Shown: in pieces, positions 35,206-47,964 of the stretch
Numbering within the stretch: the first letter of the stretch is position 1
Layout: every line of letters begins with the position of its first letter
DNA from: Rhizophagus irregularis
Lineage: Eukaryota; Glomeromycota; Glomeromycetes; Glomerales; Glomeraceae
Reading direction: 5' to 3'
DNA length: 64,000 nt
NCBI RefSeq assembly: GCF_026210795.1
Contig: NC_089444.1
Span: 1-64,000 of the forward strand
The notes under the pieces: model-generated
The model's database searches: none
Seen by the model: the letters and a program-made list of their open reading frames with translations, nothing else
Told to the model about the DNA's origin: nothing
Translations under genes and position numbers: made by a program

Positions 35206-38200
35206 TCACCAACTACTGTACTTTTCGAATTCCGTATCGATTTTGCAATCCCAAATATCTTCTTCGCTACTTTCCAAGTTATCAATCTCATCTTCATAAT
35301 CATCTAACGCTTCTGATAATTCATTCTCATCTACATCGAGTAGTTCTGATAATTCATCCTCATCTACATCGAGTAGATCTGCACAACGATGCCTGACTAA
35401 AAGAGCTAAATTTTCTTTCTTATAATCCTTGCAATACGAAAAGAGTTGCATAGCATTGTATTTTTCAGCCCATTTCTTAACCTCAAGAACATTTTGAGCC
35501 CTAATTAAATCGCTTTTAACAATTTTGTGTTCAATAAGCCTTTTAAGTTCTTGCAGGTCATACTTTTCACAGGCATTAAGTAAATCAATATAGATTTCCA
35601 AATAAAAGGAGATCTCATCGGTCGCCTGTGACATCTTGATCTCTGATAGAGCATCTTCAAGTCTTCTACCGTATAACCATTTCAACATAATACGGAATGA
35701 TTCAGGTTTTATGTCATCTATGTTGACATAGACTGGTTTCCATGGGTTAGACTCCATTGTCCCCGCGGTGAACATCCTTTCAAAATAATTGGCTGAGGCT
35801 GCTAATACATAACGATTTGAGCCAATTATTTCTCCGTGGACGTTAAAGAAAATATCATGAAATTTTTGCATTCCGTTTCGTTCATAATTTTGTTGAGGAC
35901 TCTTATTAGTTACTAAATTAGGTTTTTCATCTAAAAATCTGGCAAACGATTTTGCAATTTTATCTCGTTGTGAATATTCATCAGGAACTCGTATATTCAT
36001 ACATGGACTTTTCATTTCCTGTGCTTCACAAATATGAAGTAATCTTTTACATATTGCTAGATAGCCACATACTGCTCTATTTCCTGAATCGATATCATCA
36101 TCAATGTTCAATATTAATTGATTTCCAGAAACCCAATTATAAGGATCGAAAGGGTCTTCTCCATTGAGAAAGATTTTGGGATCGGCCTTCAGTTTTATTT
36201 TTAAGTATGATTTTAATTCTTGTTTCGGAACTTCATTCAAATGTTTATATATTTGAAAAATCACTGTACGAAGTAATTCTGACATTTTAGCATCTTTCCA
36301 CCCTGATAAATCAGCTCTTACAATGTTCCTTATAATTGCGTAAAGATGATTTATTACAATTGGAGTTTCAATCTCATTCATTTCAGGAAATAATCTACAA
36401 ATATTCGAATCTGGCAGAACATCATCATCATAAATTGGACATTGAGTCCAGCAAATATTCCGATATTTAGGTAGACAAAGTGAATCGAAATCATATAATT
36501 CAGGAATCTTTGAATATGCTGTTTCAAGGAAAGGAGGATTAACAGGTTTTGAGGGAACAAATTTGATCTTTGAAAGTTTTTCCCAAGCTTCGCTGGATAA
36601 ATTTAATTCAGTCGCATAGTAGTAAAAATGGCGAACTACTATTTTTGCCCGTTCACGCAAATTCTCTGGGGGTGTAGGCATTTTTGATAAATTTTCAATT
36701 TCTTCCGCAACACGAATAAATGATTTACTATCCGTAGCACGATTAAGCCCTAATTTTATGAGACCGTTTAAAATCCATCCTTTTCTTAGTTCCGGTGGGA
36801 GAAATTGATTAGAACCTACAAACACCTCTCTAAAAAGTTCTTCACAAGGATCATATAATTCTTTAGCTTTCATCAACTTTGTATAATTCTCGTTTGGAAT
36901 AAAATTAAAGCGTTCAAGTGATTCAGGAATCATATCTAATGGAAGACTTAATAAACTACATATGAACCTCATATAATCCGGATCTGACGGATCAACGCTA
37001 TTAATGTGATAGAAAACGTTAGTAATATAAGAGTTGAAACTTATAATGGGAACGTCCAACTTATTCAAAATTAACCACTCGTTTTCTGATTCGATATCAA
37101 AATAATTACTATCAGTTTTTAGAGGAGAGTAAAACACGAGTCCCAGAGGAAGCAAGTAACCGTTTTTAGGAGACATGTAAGTTTTATCTCTAGAATGGGT
37201 AGGCCAAATTGGTAATAGTCGTATTATATCATAAAATTCATTTTTCACTTTTTCTACTATTGAAACAAAAATTAGTTAGTATAATTAAATTGTTATTCGT
37301 CGAATGTATATACATATATATAAATTACCATGTCCTAATTCAGACCAATTAGACCAATTATCAATTACAAATCTCCTGAATGATTCTCTATCCTTTGAAT
37401 CCAAAGGATTAAGAAATTTTTCCATTGGAATATCCTTAAACTTCTGCAGGATTCCAATAATTCGCAACACATTTTGTAGATTCCAGTCATAAATATATGG
37501 CTTCAATGGTTCAGCTTTACGAAAGTCTGTAAAGCGAACACCAAGTTTTTCAAGAACCAACACCATAGGTTCATGATTAAAGTTAAGAGGATACCGAATT
37601 AATGGATTTGACGAATTTAACGAAACAAGTTGTTCGGAAACGATTTTAGGATTAAGAGGTTTATCAATAGGAAGAAGAGGATATTTCTCAAATAAATCTA
37701 AATTACAATCGGAATCTAAGATATAGTCCCAAATTGCATTAAGCCAACATCTATTAGGAATAGATGAAGACTTAGGGTTCCAGTCTAGACTTGGTTGCTT
37801 AGGCAATTCATATTTCAGAATTTTATTAAAATCATTTAGATCAAGTAATCCGATATTATTGGCTTTCTGAAAATCCTCTCTTAAAAATATCTCTTTTATA
37901 TCTTGATCCATAATATCGTCAACAAATACACTAGGACCATATTTTGGGAACAACTTTCGTTCCGAATGATTAGTGAGGTAATATTTCTTATCACCAAAGG
38001 CTGCATGTGAATCATTTAAAACTGGCACAAGAGGCACTCCTGTAAGGTCATCATAAGCTTTATCCCTGAGGACAAAGCGTAGCAATTTGACAATAATCTC
38101 ATTATGGCTAAATGTAGATAAAGTCTCTTTAATACAATCAATACAAAGCTTTTTGTTACGTAAAATATCACGTACAAGCTTTGGGGTTACGAGGTTAACA

Positions 38201-38454
38201 TGATCTACATTTATATCGTGAAAATCAAAACCGATTTTAACATCGTACTCTGCTAAGATATCCCCAAGCCAAAAGTCACTTTTATTTTCGATTAACAATA
38301 CCATTTGATTATCATTTACAAAATCTTGGATGTTGTTTAAGGAAGGAAAAAAAAAAAAGTTCGTAGGAGATATTTTTATATCATTATTCTCATGATTAAT
38401 AAAGTGTTTTTTGTTTGTGATTAATAAAATCTTGTAATGACACAAAAAAACCAA
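35206..38454 (-). CDS. Sacsin-like protein with C-terminal BTB domain
   Basis: Two minus-strand exons join in frame across a 72-bp intron (37328-37257, GTAATT to TTCAATAG): up to 37329, then 37256-35206. The fusion reads WSELGHVEKVKNEFYDIIRL. The upstream exon has sacsin-repeat features (LTGVPLVPVLNDSHAAFG, then LFPKYGPSVFVDDI and WLNAIWDYILDSDCNL). After a second sacsin-like region comes a BTB/POZ domain (IFFNVHGEIIGSNRYVLAAS, then ANYFERMFTAGTMESNPW and IMLKWLYGR). The tail is highly acidic with a duplicated LLDVDEDELSELLDVDENEL. The usual N-terminal HSP90-like ATPase part of sacsins is not present. The frame is open to 38454, but the true start is uncertain (first good ATG at about 38304, MVLLIENKSDFWLG). 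Likely a chaperone/ubiquitin-adaptor-type protein; inference only. Confidence 0.75.
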
Positions 38455-38897
38455 GCAGTCTAGTCATAAACAGTAAAGAACAGAAACGTAATTATTTTAT
38501 TTTTTACGAATAGTAAGTAGTACAAGAATTTCGGATAATGATCGATGAAATATTAATTATTTATTTATCGTATTATTTTATTATATCAACAGTCAAACGA
38601 ATTTGTTGGATTTATTTTGTACAACATTTATCTTGGAAACGGTTTTTTTTAAGTCAAAGATAAATTTAACAATAAATCTCTATATTATTTACCATATAAT
38701 TTAATAATTTATAAAAGGAAGTCAGCTGATAGTTCTCCAAATGTTGCATAAAATAAAATTCAAAAGTGGTACAAAGACGTTCATAAAACCTTCATGTGAT
38801 TGATGCTATCACATGATATGTGAATGTAATACATATATAAACTCCCTTTTTTTCTCTCTTCGTTTTTCACTTTACGATAACTATAATAAAAACAAAC
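38455..38897. promoter_or_regulatory. Divergent promoter region (sacsin/BTB minus, FAM50 plus)
   Basis: A TATATAA-like box at 38833-38840 is followed by a pyrimidine-rich tract (CCCTTTTTTTCTCTCTTCG) and ends at the FAM50 start with ACAAACATGG. Spacing from TATA to ATG is about 60 bp. For the opposite gene no box is obvious, and its upstream exon may be missing. Proximity suggests a shared region. Confidence 0.4.
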
Positions 38898-40464
38898 ATG
38901 GCGGAATACAAAGGTGCATCGTCAGAAGGCCAAAGGCAAGCAATGTTAGAGAAACAACGAGCCAAGATGATGAGTGAATTCGAAAAACAGCGGGAGAAGA
39001 TCACTAAAGTGAGTAAGTTCTTTTGTAGTATTTATAACTGAATTGAATTTGGTTAAAGCATATTAAGAAAAAAATGTAGATAATTATTAATAATTTACAA
39101 TTTACTTATTTAAAAGGATAATCAAGTTAACATAACAAACAGTAAATTCGTTACGCAATACGAAGATGTTGAAGATTCGTTAAAAAAGGAGACAATCGGT
39201 TTGGTCAAACTTGAAGATTTTCAGAAAATCAGACAGGAAATACAAGTCCAAAAGGAACGTGAAGCAGCAAGAACGGCAGAATTAAAGTAAGTTATTTAAA
39301 GTTTTTTTTTTTAAATTTAACTAATCCGCTGATTAAATATAGATATGATAAGTTTAAGAAAAAGCGCAAGAAAACAGAAAAGGTCAAATTATCTTTCGAT
39401 GTTGAAGACGGCGATGAGGAACAAGAGGGCGGGGATGTGGAAACTAAAAACGAAAATCCAAAATTAATAGTAGACAATGGAAATGGAGAAAATAATGATG
39501 GTATGAAATTAGTACATTGAAAGCTTATGTTGTAAATATTTATTAATTTCGTCATTAAAATTATATAGTAGCCTCTCAGCCTTCAAAAAAGAAACCTAAA
39601 CTTGGTAAAAATCCTAATGTTGATACATCTTTCTTACCTGATAGAGATAGAGAAGAAGAAGAAAGAAAGGAAAGGGAACAATTGCGATTAGAATGGTTGC
39701 AAAAACAAGAAGAGATCAAGAGTATGTTTCTTTTAATCATGATTTCAATGACACATTTATTAAGATCTTGGATACTTTTAAATAGACGAGAAAATAAGTG
39801 TCACTTATTCTTATTGGGATGGTACGGGTCATCGTAAAACTGTCTCATGTAAGAAAGGAGATTCAATCGCTACTTTTCTAGAGAAATGTAGGCAGCAATT
39901 TCATGAATTACGTGGTGTTAGTGTAGACAATTTAATTTATGTGAAGGAGGATCTTATTATTCCACATGTAAGGACTCAAGCCATTTCAATTTATACGCTT
40001 CAAATCTTTAATAATTTTTATTAATATTCTATTTTATTTTATTTATTTTTAGCATTATACATTTTATGATTTTATCATCAATAAGGCAAGAGGCAAATCA
40101 GGCCCCTTATTTAATTTCGATGTACACGATGATATCCGATTAACACATGATGCTACTGTGGAAAAAGATGAGGTAAGAAACATTGTTTTTCGCACTTTGT
40201 GAATACACTCGGTAACTATATTTTAACTTTATGAAATTAGTCTCATGCGGGTAAAGTTGTTGAAAGAAATTGGTATGAAAAGAATAAACATATTTTTCCC
40301 GCTAGTCGTTGGGAAGTTTATGATCCAGAGAAAAATGTACGTGATGTTCGAACCTAATTTTTTGAATATTTTGTTTTGTATTCTTGACTTAATCTTCTTT
40401 TTTTTTGGCATTGTAGTACGGAAAATATACAATCAAAGATACCAATAAAAAACCTGGATCATAA
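38898..40464 (+). CDS. FAM50/XAP5 family nuclear protein
   Basis: Eight exons join in frame: 38898-39008, 39117-39286, 39343-39500, 39569-39721, 39786-39967, 40053-40172, 40241-40336 and 40417-40464, giving 345 residues, close to animal FAM50A (about 340). The start [17 protein letters not shown] is diagnostic. The middle has a charged coiled region, and the XAP5 core follows: [73 protein letters not shown] and [23 protein letters not shown]50 proteins are nuclear and linked to spliceosome C complexes and chromatin. The exact role here is inferred from the family. Intron sizes range from 56 to 108 bp. This is the most conserved gene of the window. Confidence 0.95.
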
Positions 40465-40901
40465 ATTATAATAAAATTTACATTCGTATAATATATTCAA
40501 ATAACGCTGAATAATCATATGATTTTTTAATTAATGGGTACATTACATGAGTTTATATTAATTTTTTGAATATATTTAATATACTTGTAGTACTTTATTT
40601 TTTAGCAATTTATATATTGCAATCACTAATTGCTAAAAAAGCGAACTGGCATATTTAGTGTGGGTAAATCATAGAGCATCCTTAAAATAGACTTAGATCA
40701 TATTTTTCACGTAATGATTACCTTAAAAAATTTATTATATAAACCTAAACTCGTTCAGGATAAATTTGTCCTAATAAATTATTACCAAAAAAGTATATTG
40801 GGGTGGAGATTTATATCACGTGAACTTAAGCTTTACTACAATTTTTTATCGTGTTTTTAATAAAACAAATTTTACAAAAAATGTATATGATGATGGAGTC
40901 A
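40465..40901. other. Convergent 3' flanks
   Basis: This is the intergenic region between FAM50 and the membrane-protein gene. It is AT-rich and shows no further feature. Confidence 0.45.
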
Positions 40902-42601
40902 TCAGTATCCAATAATACTAACATTGCTATCATCAATATTAGTTTCATAATGCTTTGTTTGACTCTGATTACTTTTTAATGTGAGCAACCATTTTGGCTT
41001 ACCTGGTGAAAAAGTACTAATAAATTAATTAATTAATTAATTAATTAAATCAAGATTTAATTATACTATTAAAATGAAGCAAAATTAAATAAGACTTACT
41101 TGTATAAAAATACTATCTCACTAATAAATCCGTTAAATGGAATAATTATATTCCAACATAAATAATATAAGAAATTTACTCCATCAATAAATATAGTCAT
41201 TTCTTTATAGGAAACGGCAAATGATATTGAAAGAATGGTTTGGAATATTACTCCTCCAATTATAGATAACAATGAACCATTTATCTAAAAAAAATTGAAT
41301 TGGGTTAAATCATTTTTTTTTTAAAAAAAAAGTATATATATATATATATAATATAATACTAACATTTCTTTTAGCCCTCTTCCAGGAATTAAGATCAGGA
41401 TTATTGGCATCATAATGTTTAATATTTTTAATTTGATAATTAATTACATAAATGAGCCTATAATAAAGATAAGATAATAGAGCAATATAAAGAATGGCGC
41501 AAACTGTCCAGCATATATAATGCGCTTTAAAATAAAGCATTGCATTTTCCAAATCGTTGATATCAGAATAATATCCAGATAATAACACAAATGGAATAAA
41601 TATAATGTACGGATGAATGATAACAATAATTCCCATTATGTCTAAAAATTTTCTATTCAGTGTTAAAGAATCTTCTGAATTAGAATCGACGGACGGTGTT
41701 GAGTAAACTAATAAAAATTGAAAATTTAGGATTAAAATTTTAAAGAGCAAAATTTTATTGTTAATCATAAACTTACCAATGCTTAACGGAGTAAAAATTC
41801 CAAGCGAACCGCATATTCCATGTGGTAAATAATTACCCACTATATCAATATTATATAAATTAATTATCAAGAATTAAAAATCATACATTTATATAAAGAC
41901 TTAAAAGGCTTACATTCTGCCCATATAACGTGAGGATATGATTCTGTAATCAAGCATATCATATTAAATGCCAACGCTAGTAGAAAACGGTGTAAATTAT
42001 TAAATAATTTATAATTTAGTTCATTATATCACGTGACTAAGTTAAACGGGCTTACCTGAATTATAAGCTAAAACTAATAAATGAAATGAGTGTAGTGGTT
42101 TGGGCCTTATGATACCTCTTCCTCTTGTATGATTAAGAAAGAAAGTCTGACCTTTTATTTTTACTAAATAATATAAAAACATTGCTCCAAATATTGAATT
42201 GAGTAAGGACAATACAAGTGTTATCCAACTAGCATTTAAAAAAAATTCATTATGATCGCAACGATGAATGTTTATTCTAAAATCACATGCACAATACGTA
42301 TTATTTGTAGTTTGATCGAAACGGCACATTCGCGCATAATTATTATCAAGTTCTACCATGACTAGTTGGATTGATATGATCGGGAAAGAAACAACATCAA
42401 TTAGAGAAAATGCTGGGAGAAAAGTTTTTTTTTTTCTTTTTTTTGAGTTATTGCTTTTATTTATAATACGATGTTTGCATTTGGGTATACAATAATAATC
42501 TATTATAATTTACCAGTTCTAGAATTTTGATCGAATATCATTTTTATTTTCCGATTTACGCGAAAACCAATTGGACTTTGTGAACAAGCGGATAAATACA
42601 T
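40902..42601 (-). CDS. Multi-pass membrane protein (about seven helices), unidentified
   Basis: Seven minus-strand exons join without a stop: 42601-42514, 42412-42056, 41976-41914, 41839-41777, 41707-41364, 41284-41100 and 41016-40902, together 1215 nt and 404 residues. Helix candidates are LIDVVSFPIISIQLVMV, ITLVLSLLNSIFGAMFLYYL, FHLLVLAYNSALAFNMICLI, IMGIIVIIHPYIIFIPFVLL, CWTVCAILYIALLSYLYY, LLSIIGGVIFQTILSISF and NFLYYLCWNIIIPF. Between the first and second lies a Cys-rich loop (CRFDQTTNNTYCACDF, then HRCDH), which probably faces outside. Topology is receptor- or transporter-like, but I recognise no family. All joins have GT/AG ends and consistent phase, which supports the model. Confidence 0.65.
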
Positions 42602-43611
42602 AAATGGTATTTTAATTAAAATTTAAACAAAAAATCCTTATTATACTGTATTTAATATTTAATTCATGCACATAATCAACGGACCTGCATCAAAAAAGGA
42701 ATTAACATAAAAAGAAATCCATTGTACAAGTCACAGCATATTTATTTTTTAAATTTATTATATTACCTGTTTATTAACAATAATGTTCTACCAATTAGGG
42801 GAATATTTTTAATGTTTACGTCATTTACTGATGACTTCGTATTAATTTAAACTTTTTTGACGTACATAAATCAAAATTATGTATAATCTCAGTATAAAAG
42901 TTTATTAATAAAGATTTTTTGTCTTTATTAAAAAATCCCCAGTTTTTACAGTTTTTAAAATTCAATAATTTTGCATTTAATTAGGTTTCAAAAAAAATAT
43001 TGAATATACACTACCCGAAAAAAAGTCGGTATAAATTTCAATAATCGTTCCGAAAATATCCTTCTATGTAAACCTTTTTTTGTTAATAATTAACACGTCT
43101 TTTGTGTAATAAGTAATGAACTTTTGGAAAATATTTTATGATTTATTATTCAATGGAAAGTATTTAAGTCATTAAAAAATTTTGATTTACAAGTATCCAA
43201 AAAATCAATAAGATGATCGACAAGTTATATTCACATTTGGCAGATCCTGAATGTTATATAATGCTTATGCAGTCATGTTTTTTCCCTGCATTATGGTGAT
43301 TACGCATATAAAATACCCCTATTTCCAATTTTGCAGATCATGACTACGGAGTTAAAAAACAATCCAAAGCTTCAAACCGTGGGAGTTCTTTATTAGATGT
43401 ATCCCTTGAAGAATTCAGGAGCCGTTTTAAGCAAGTTTATGATCTGATATTTAGTTAATAAACAGATAGATAGATAGTAAAATTAATAATAATTTAGATA
43501 GTAATGTGAAATAGTAGGGCGTAACTGATAACTGATGGATTAAAAAAAAAAAATCAATTTTTTACATATACTCCACATCCCCCAAAAAAATTTTTCCCTA
43601 AATTGAAAACC
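42602..43611. other. Stretch without a recognisable gene
   Basis: The stretch is AT-rich. A possible small exon near 43338-43455 (LDVSLEEFRSRFKQVYDLIF) has coding-like composition but no supported start or partner. Confidence 0.4.
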
Positions 43612-44285
43612 ATGTCTACAAGTTCCTATACCGGTGTTTCTGCAACTACCATAACTAATAATCTCCCAACAGTTAAAGATGGTCATCAGTCCTAAAAAAT
43701 CACGGTCTCACGGTCCTACACCTTAAAAAGATGGACCGGTCCATCTTGATGTAGGACCGCGGTCTTTTGGTCCTGTAACACGTACAATAAGACTGACGGT
43801 CTTATTAAGGACTGCAGTCTTTTTAAGACTGATCAGTCTTTTTTCTTTTTTCTACGAATAAAAAATTTCTCTATTACTTTACTAGGAACAGTCTTCCTTT
43901 ATAAATGAACACTAATTGTATAAATTTATAGGAACCATTCCAGCGTATATTACGTACATTATAAGCAAATAACATGTATAAAGACAGATTTATTATACTT
44001 TATTAATGTTAATTCTCTTTTTTTCCTTGGAGACAGGGAGACAGTCTTTTCTAGAAGTTTCAATATGCACATAATAACTTATATATAAAGACCGATACAA
44101 AGACCAGGTCAGTCTCAGGACCGGTCCTACTGCGCCAAGAAAAATGAAAGACCGCAGTCCGGTCCTACAAGTTCTGGGACTGACTGATCCAGAACTGAGT
44201 AGGACCTGTAGAACTGATGACCACCTTTATCAACAGTTGAAAAAGTGAAAGATAAGAGTCGAGAGGGTGTTAAAGATTTTTGAAT
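43612..44285 (+). pseudogene. Small coding fragment interrupted by a MITE
   Basis: ATG at 43612 opens STSSYTGVSATTITNNLPTV then KDG. After the inserted element, PPLSTVEKVKDKSREGVKDF continues in a compatible style, followed by a stop and then AELNLEDINNHD-like sequence in another frame. The two sides appear to be one small gene split by the 544-bp insertion. No family is recognised. Confidence 0.35.
43680..44223. mobile_element. Palindrome-dense MITE built of GGACC/GGTCC words
   Basis: The ends are the inverted repeat TGGTCATCAGT (43680-43690; exact reverse complement at 44213-44223), extended imperfectly by TCCT. Both halves contain many GGTCCT, AGGACC, GGTCTT and AAGACC words. Several are full palindromes (GACCGCGGTC, GGACCGGTCC, AGACTGCAGTCT). 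The middle is AT-rich. No target duplication was found and no frame is open. Confidence 0.65.
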
Positions 44286-44859
44286 GCAAGAAGAGCAGAA
44301 TTAAACCTTGAAGATATCAATAATCATGATTAGAGGGTTAAGGTTAACACTTTCCAATAATACCAAATACTCACTTCATTTTTTCCTGCTTCTTATCATC
44401 AAACCGCCAAATAAACACATTCACATTTAAAATAAAAAATTCTTGGCAAAATTTCCTTTACTTCAGATAAGAGAATCACATAAGTATGTGGCTTATACAT
44501 TATCAGAAAAATTCTTGCTAGGCTGTGCTACGTAAGATTTGCATATATATATTTCTTATTATTTTTTTTTGCATACACTTTGATGCTAACAAAAAATCTG
44601 CTATAGCAGATTATTATTCCATTTCTTTTCCTTTACTCGCACTACTATCAATAAAACAATATTCAAATATAGATATTTTTGTTAATCATTACTTCGCATA
44701 TAGGTACGATGATCCAAAAAGTATAGTGTGATTTAGATAAAAGTTATAATTTGGTGTGATTTTAATTCTGGCCAGATTTAGTGTAATTTTGGCCAGAGTT
44801 AATAATATTATAGTAGCACAAATTTTATTATTTTATTTGTTTACATATACAGTAAATTT
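44286..44859. other. Stretch without a recognisable gene
   Basis: A 68-codon frame (44525-44731) is not family-like. TCTGGCCAGATTTAGTG and TTTTGGCCAGAGTTA occur at 44767-44802. Confidence 0.4.
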
Positions 44860-45296
44860 AATTATTCGCTATTTAATAAATCATAATTAATATTACCACC
44901 TAAATTAAAATAAAAAAAATTAAGCATCTGGATACTTTCTTTTTTAAGTACAATCCTTTTATCTAATAAAATGCTTTTATAGCTAGAAAAACTACATTCA
45001 ATATCTACCCCAGACACTGGTATTCAAATATATACTAAAATTAAAGCACTAAGTTCTGGTAATAAATGTATTTTATTTCGCCAATATACATCTAAATCTA
45101 TTAATTTTTCAACTAATTCATTAAGCCCACAATAAATAGCCCATTCTTGGATTAAATTATCAGTAGGAGAATGAAGTACTTCTATAATTCCATAATCTAA
45201 TATATTATGACATACTATATTAGATTGAATAAATCTTGGATCAAAGCATTGTATTGCTCTAAAAGGACTCCGCTTACTTATAAGATAGGTCACCAA
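44860..45296 (-). pseudogene. hAT transposase C-terminal (dimerisation) fragment
   Basis: The minus strand reads SKRSPFRAIQCFDPRFIQSN, WRNKIHLLPELSALILVYI, TGA, then IPVSGVDIECSFSSYKSILL, DKRIVLKKESIQMLNFFYFN. This matches the hAT dimerisation region (PELS.LA..YL.IPvS...vER.FS....i...R..L....v..l.F). The stop replaces a residue inside the domain, and the N-terminal transposase core is absent. It is the only hAT coding remnant I see, in a window with several elements that have 8-bp duplications. Confidence 0.65.
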
Positions 45297-46440
45297 AACC
45301 TAAGGTAAAATTTATAATTAAGAATTTTTAAAGATCCTATAATAGATAAATTACATTTATAAAAGGAAATATTACATTAAGTTATTATGATTTTTCCCTT
45401 TTTAGATCAATTAACCAATAGGATTGCTGGTAAAATTACTAGTAAATTTAAAATTTTTTCTAAAAACCTCTATTAGGAATAAGCAGAATCCTGCTCTAAA
45501 TAATGATAAAGCTGGATGATAAGATAAATGTTTTTCATATAGTAGGTAACAGTTTTATAATACTGCTACTTATTTGCATCATACTACTACTTACTTATAA
45601 ATATATTGCTACCTACTTATAGGTATACTGCTACCTATTTATATGTTTTAATGCTCTATCCTCTTTTTATTATCTTCTAGCTATCTACTTACTTTTATTA
45701 CTCTGTAGCCTTTTTATTAATAAAGAACTATCTATTTGTTTACCTGTTTTAGATCTCTTTAATTGCTTGTTAAGATATCTCTTCTACACCTGTTTGGCAG
45801 TTTCTTAAAGTAATATCACATCAAGTAGCACAATAATTTAATATAAATCTGTGATTAATTTCAGCTAGCACTTATCAGTAAATTTTTTTAGGATGTGAAT
45901 CTTCAGAGATTCCAAAAATCTCGTAATTAGTGAGGATTCTTAAGGTTTCCTACCAGCGAAGATTCCCTATCAAAAGAATTCTATAGAATCTTTAAGAATC
46001 TTAAATTTACCATTAAAGAATCCTTAAGGATGTTTTTTTTAATATTTATTTATTAATTTTATTAATTTTATTTTTTATTTATTATTTAAAATTATTTTGT
46101 TTGTATTTTTATTTATTTATTAATTATATTATTACATAGTATTCTCTTTAATTAATAATATTTTTATAATTAGCACGAAAAATTATTTCTTTGGCTTAAA
46201 TTTTTGATTAGACTAAATACAACCATAAATTCGCATCTTTGTTAATTTATTGCTTATTCCTATAAAATTTAAAAATGTTAGTAAATATTCTAATAAAAGA
46301 AACCACCTATACATATATACTATCATATTCCTTAAATATGTACCATTAGTATTAAGTGAATAAGTCTGATTTATTCAGTTGTGAATTCCTCTAACTTTTT
46401 TTAAAAAAAATAAGAATAGTTAGTAAATTTATAAAAAAAA
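45297..46440. other. AT-rich stretch with a GAATCTT/AAGATTC cluster
   Basis: At 45890-46030 words of the AAGATTCC/GAATCTTTAAGAATCTT type are repeated in both orientations. The rest is A/T-rich (long TTATTTATTTATTAA runs near 46040-46140). No gene is visible. Confidence 0.45.
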
Positions 46441-47450
46441 AAATATTAGAATTCATATTTGCACTTACAAATCTTTTTTTTCTATCCTTGAAAATCCACC
46501 CAAAGTCTACAAAATAATAAAAGAACAGTTAGTAAACTATTCTGTTTTATTAAACATAAAGAAATAACAAATACTAAGATTCAATCGTACTAATACTTAC
46601 AAATCTTAATTCTTTTTCTGTCAGAAGTCTGCTTAAAATCTATAAAAAAATTAAATAAATAAGAATGGTTAATAATAAACTATTCCAATTATTAAAAAAG
46701 CAAAAAAGATTAAAAATTGACTTATACTTACAATTCTTAGCTTGTTTTCTATTGAAATCCATCTGAAACTTATAAAAAAAGAAATAAAATAAGATTGAAT
46801 AATGGTTGGTAAATTATTTTATTAAAAAAAGGCTAAATTTGTAATACTTACGATTTTCAATTGAAATCTGCTTAAAACCTATAAAAAAAAAATAAAATAA
46901 GTGGTACAATTATCACTTTATTAATAAAAAAAAACCAATAAAAAAAAACTGTTCACAATACCTATGAACTTTAGTTTTTTACTGTTAAAAGTTCACCTAA
47001 AACATATAAAAAAAAGAAGAATTAGTATTTAATAAATTGTTTCACTTTATTAAAAAGTAAAAAAAAACTAAGTTCATAATACTTACGAATCTTAGTTCTT
47101 TTTCAGAACTCAAAAGCCACCCAAAATCTATAATTTCCATTTTATTAAAAAAAGCAAAAAAAAAGACTAAAATTCGATTTATACTTATAATTCATGAATC
47201 TTTACTCTTTTTCAATCAAAATTCATCTGAAATCTATAAAAAAATTAAACAAAAAAAACTAACTTCATAATAATTACGAATCTTAGTTCTTTTCTATTTT
47301 TAAAAGACTACTCGAAGCCTATAAAAAAATAAAAATGATTAGTAAATTATTCCATTCTATTAAAAAAAAACTAAGATTTATAACATACACAGATCTTAGT
47401 TATTTTCCTTTTTCTAGAAATATTTGGTCTGAAATCTAGAAAAAAAAAAT
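46441..47450 (-). repeat. Tandem array of mini-exon/mini-intron-like units (minus strand)
   Basis: About nine units of 85-130 bp follow each other. Read on the minus strand each has an acceptor-like TTTTTTTATAG, a block of 27-47 nt (for example ATTTTAAGCAGACTTCTGAC then AGAAAAAGAATTAAGATTT), and a donor-like GTAAGTATT, separated by A/T-rich spacers of about 70-90 nt. Donor words occur near 46465, 46599, 46730, 46852, 47087 and 47275; three others are mutated (CTATGAACTTT, TTATAATTC, ACACAGATC). The blocks share the pattern GGTGGAYTTTTGA...GAAAAAGAACTAAGATTT but differ in length and phase. Confidence 0.55.
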
Positions 47451-47964
47451 TTTTTAAAAAAAAAATTGACTTTTCAAATTTTTAAAATCCTACCTGTTGA
47501 TGCATAATAAATATTAAAGCCTAAAGACTCAAAGTTAAAAATTTTGTGTCTAAAGAGCTAAAGTACTATCTATCTAAAAAGGAAAAAAAGAAATTAGTAA
47601 CTGTTTTTGAAAGATATAAACCTCCTTTTAAATTTACCATTCAAAAGTTTTAGATCTTTAAGAGTCATTTTTAAAAAAAATGAAAAAGAATGTTAAGAAC
47701 GTTCTTATAATAAAAATATATATTTTTTTAACTTACCATTTCAGAATTCCATGCTGAAATCTAAGTACAGGCCATCCATAAAGAAAAAAAATATTAATTT
47801 TTGATAAAAAAAATTACTTGGGTAGTCAGATTTAAAAAAAGTTTCTTTTTAAATAATTCAATTTTTTTTTTTTCTGCAATGCATTTGATAGTTTATTAAA
47901 CAGAAAAAAAAAGACTCAGAAAATACATTAAGTATAAAAAACCTAATCTAAACCATCTAATATT

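Noticed and set aside
43338..43455. Small exon LDVSLEEFRSRFKQVYDLIF
   Set aside because: Coding-like but alone; no start, partner exon or family.
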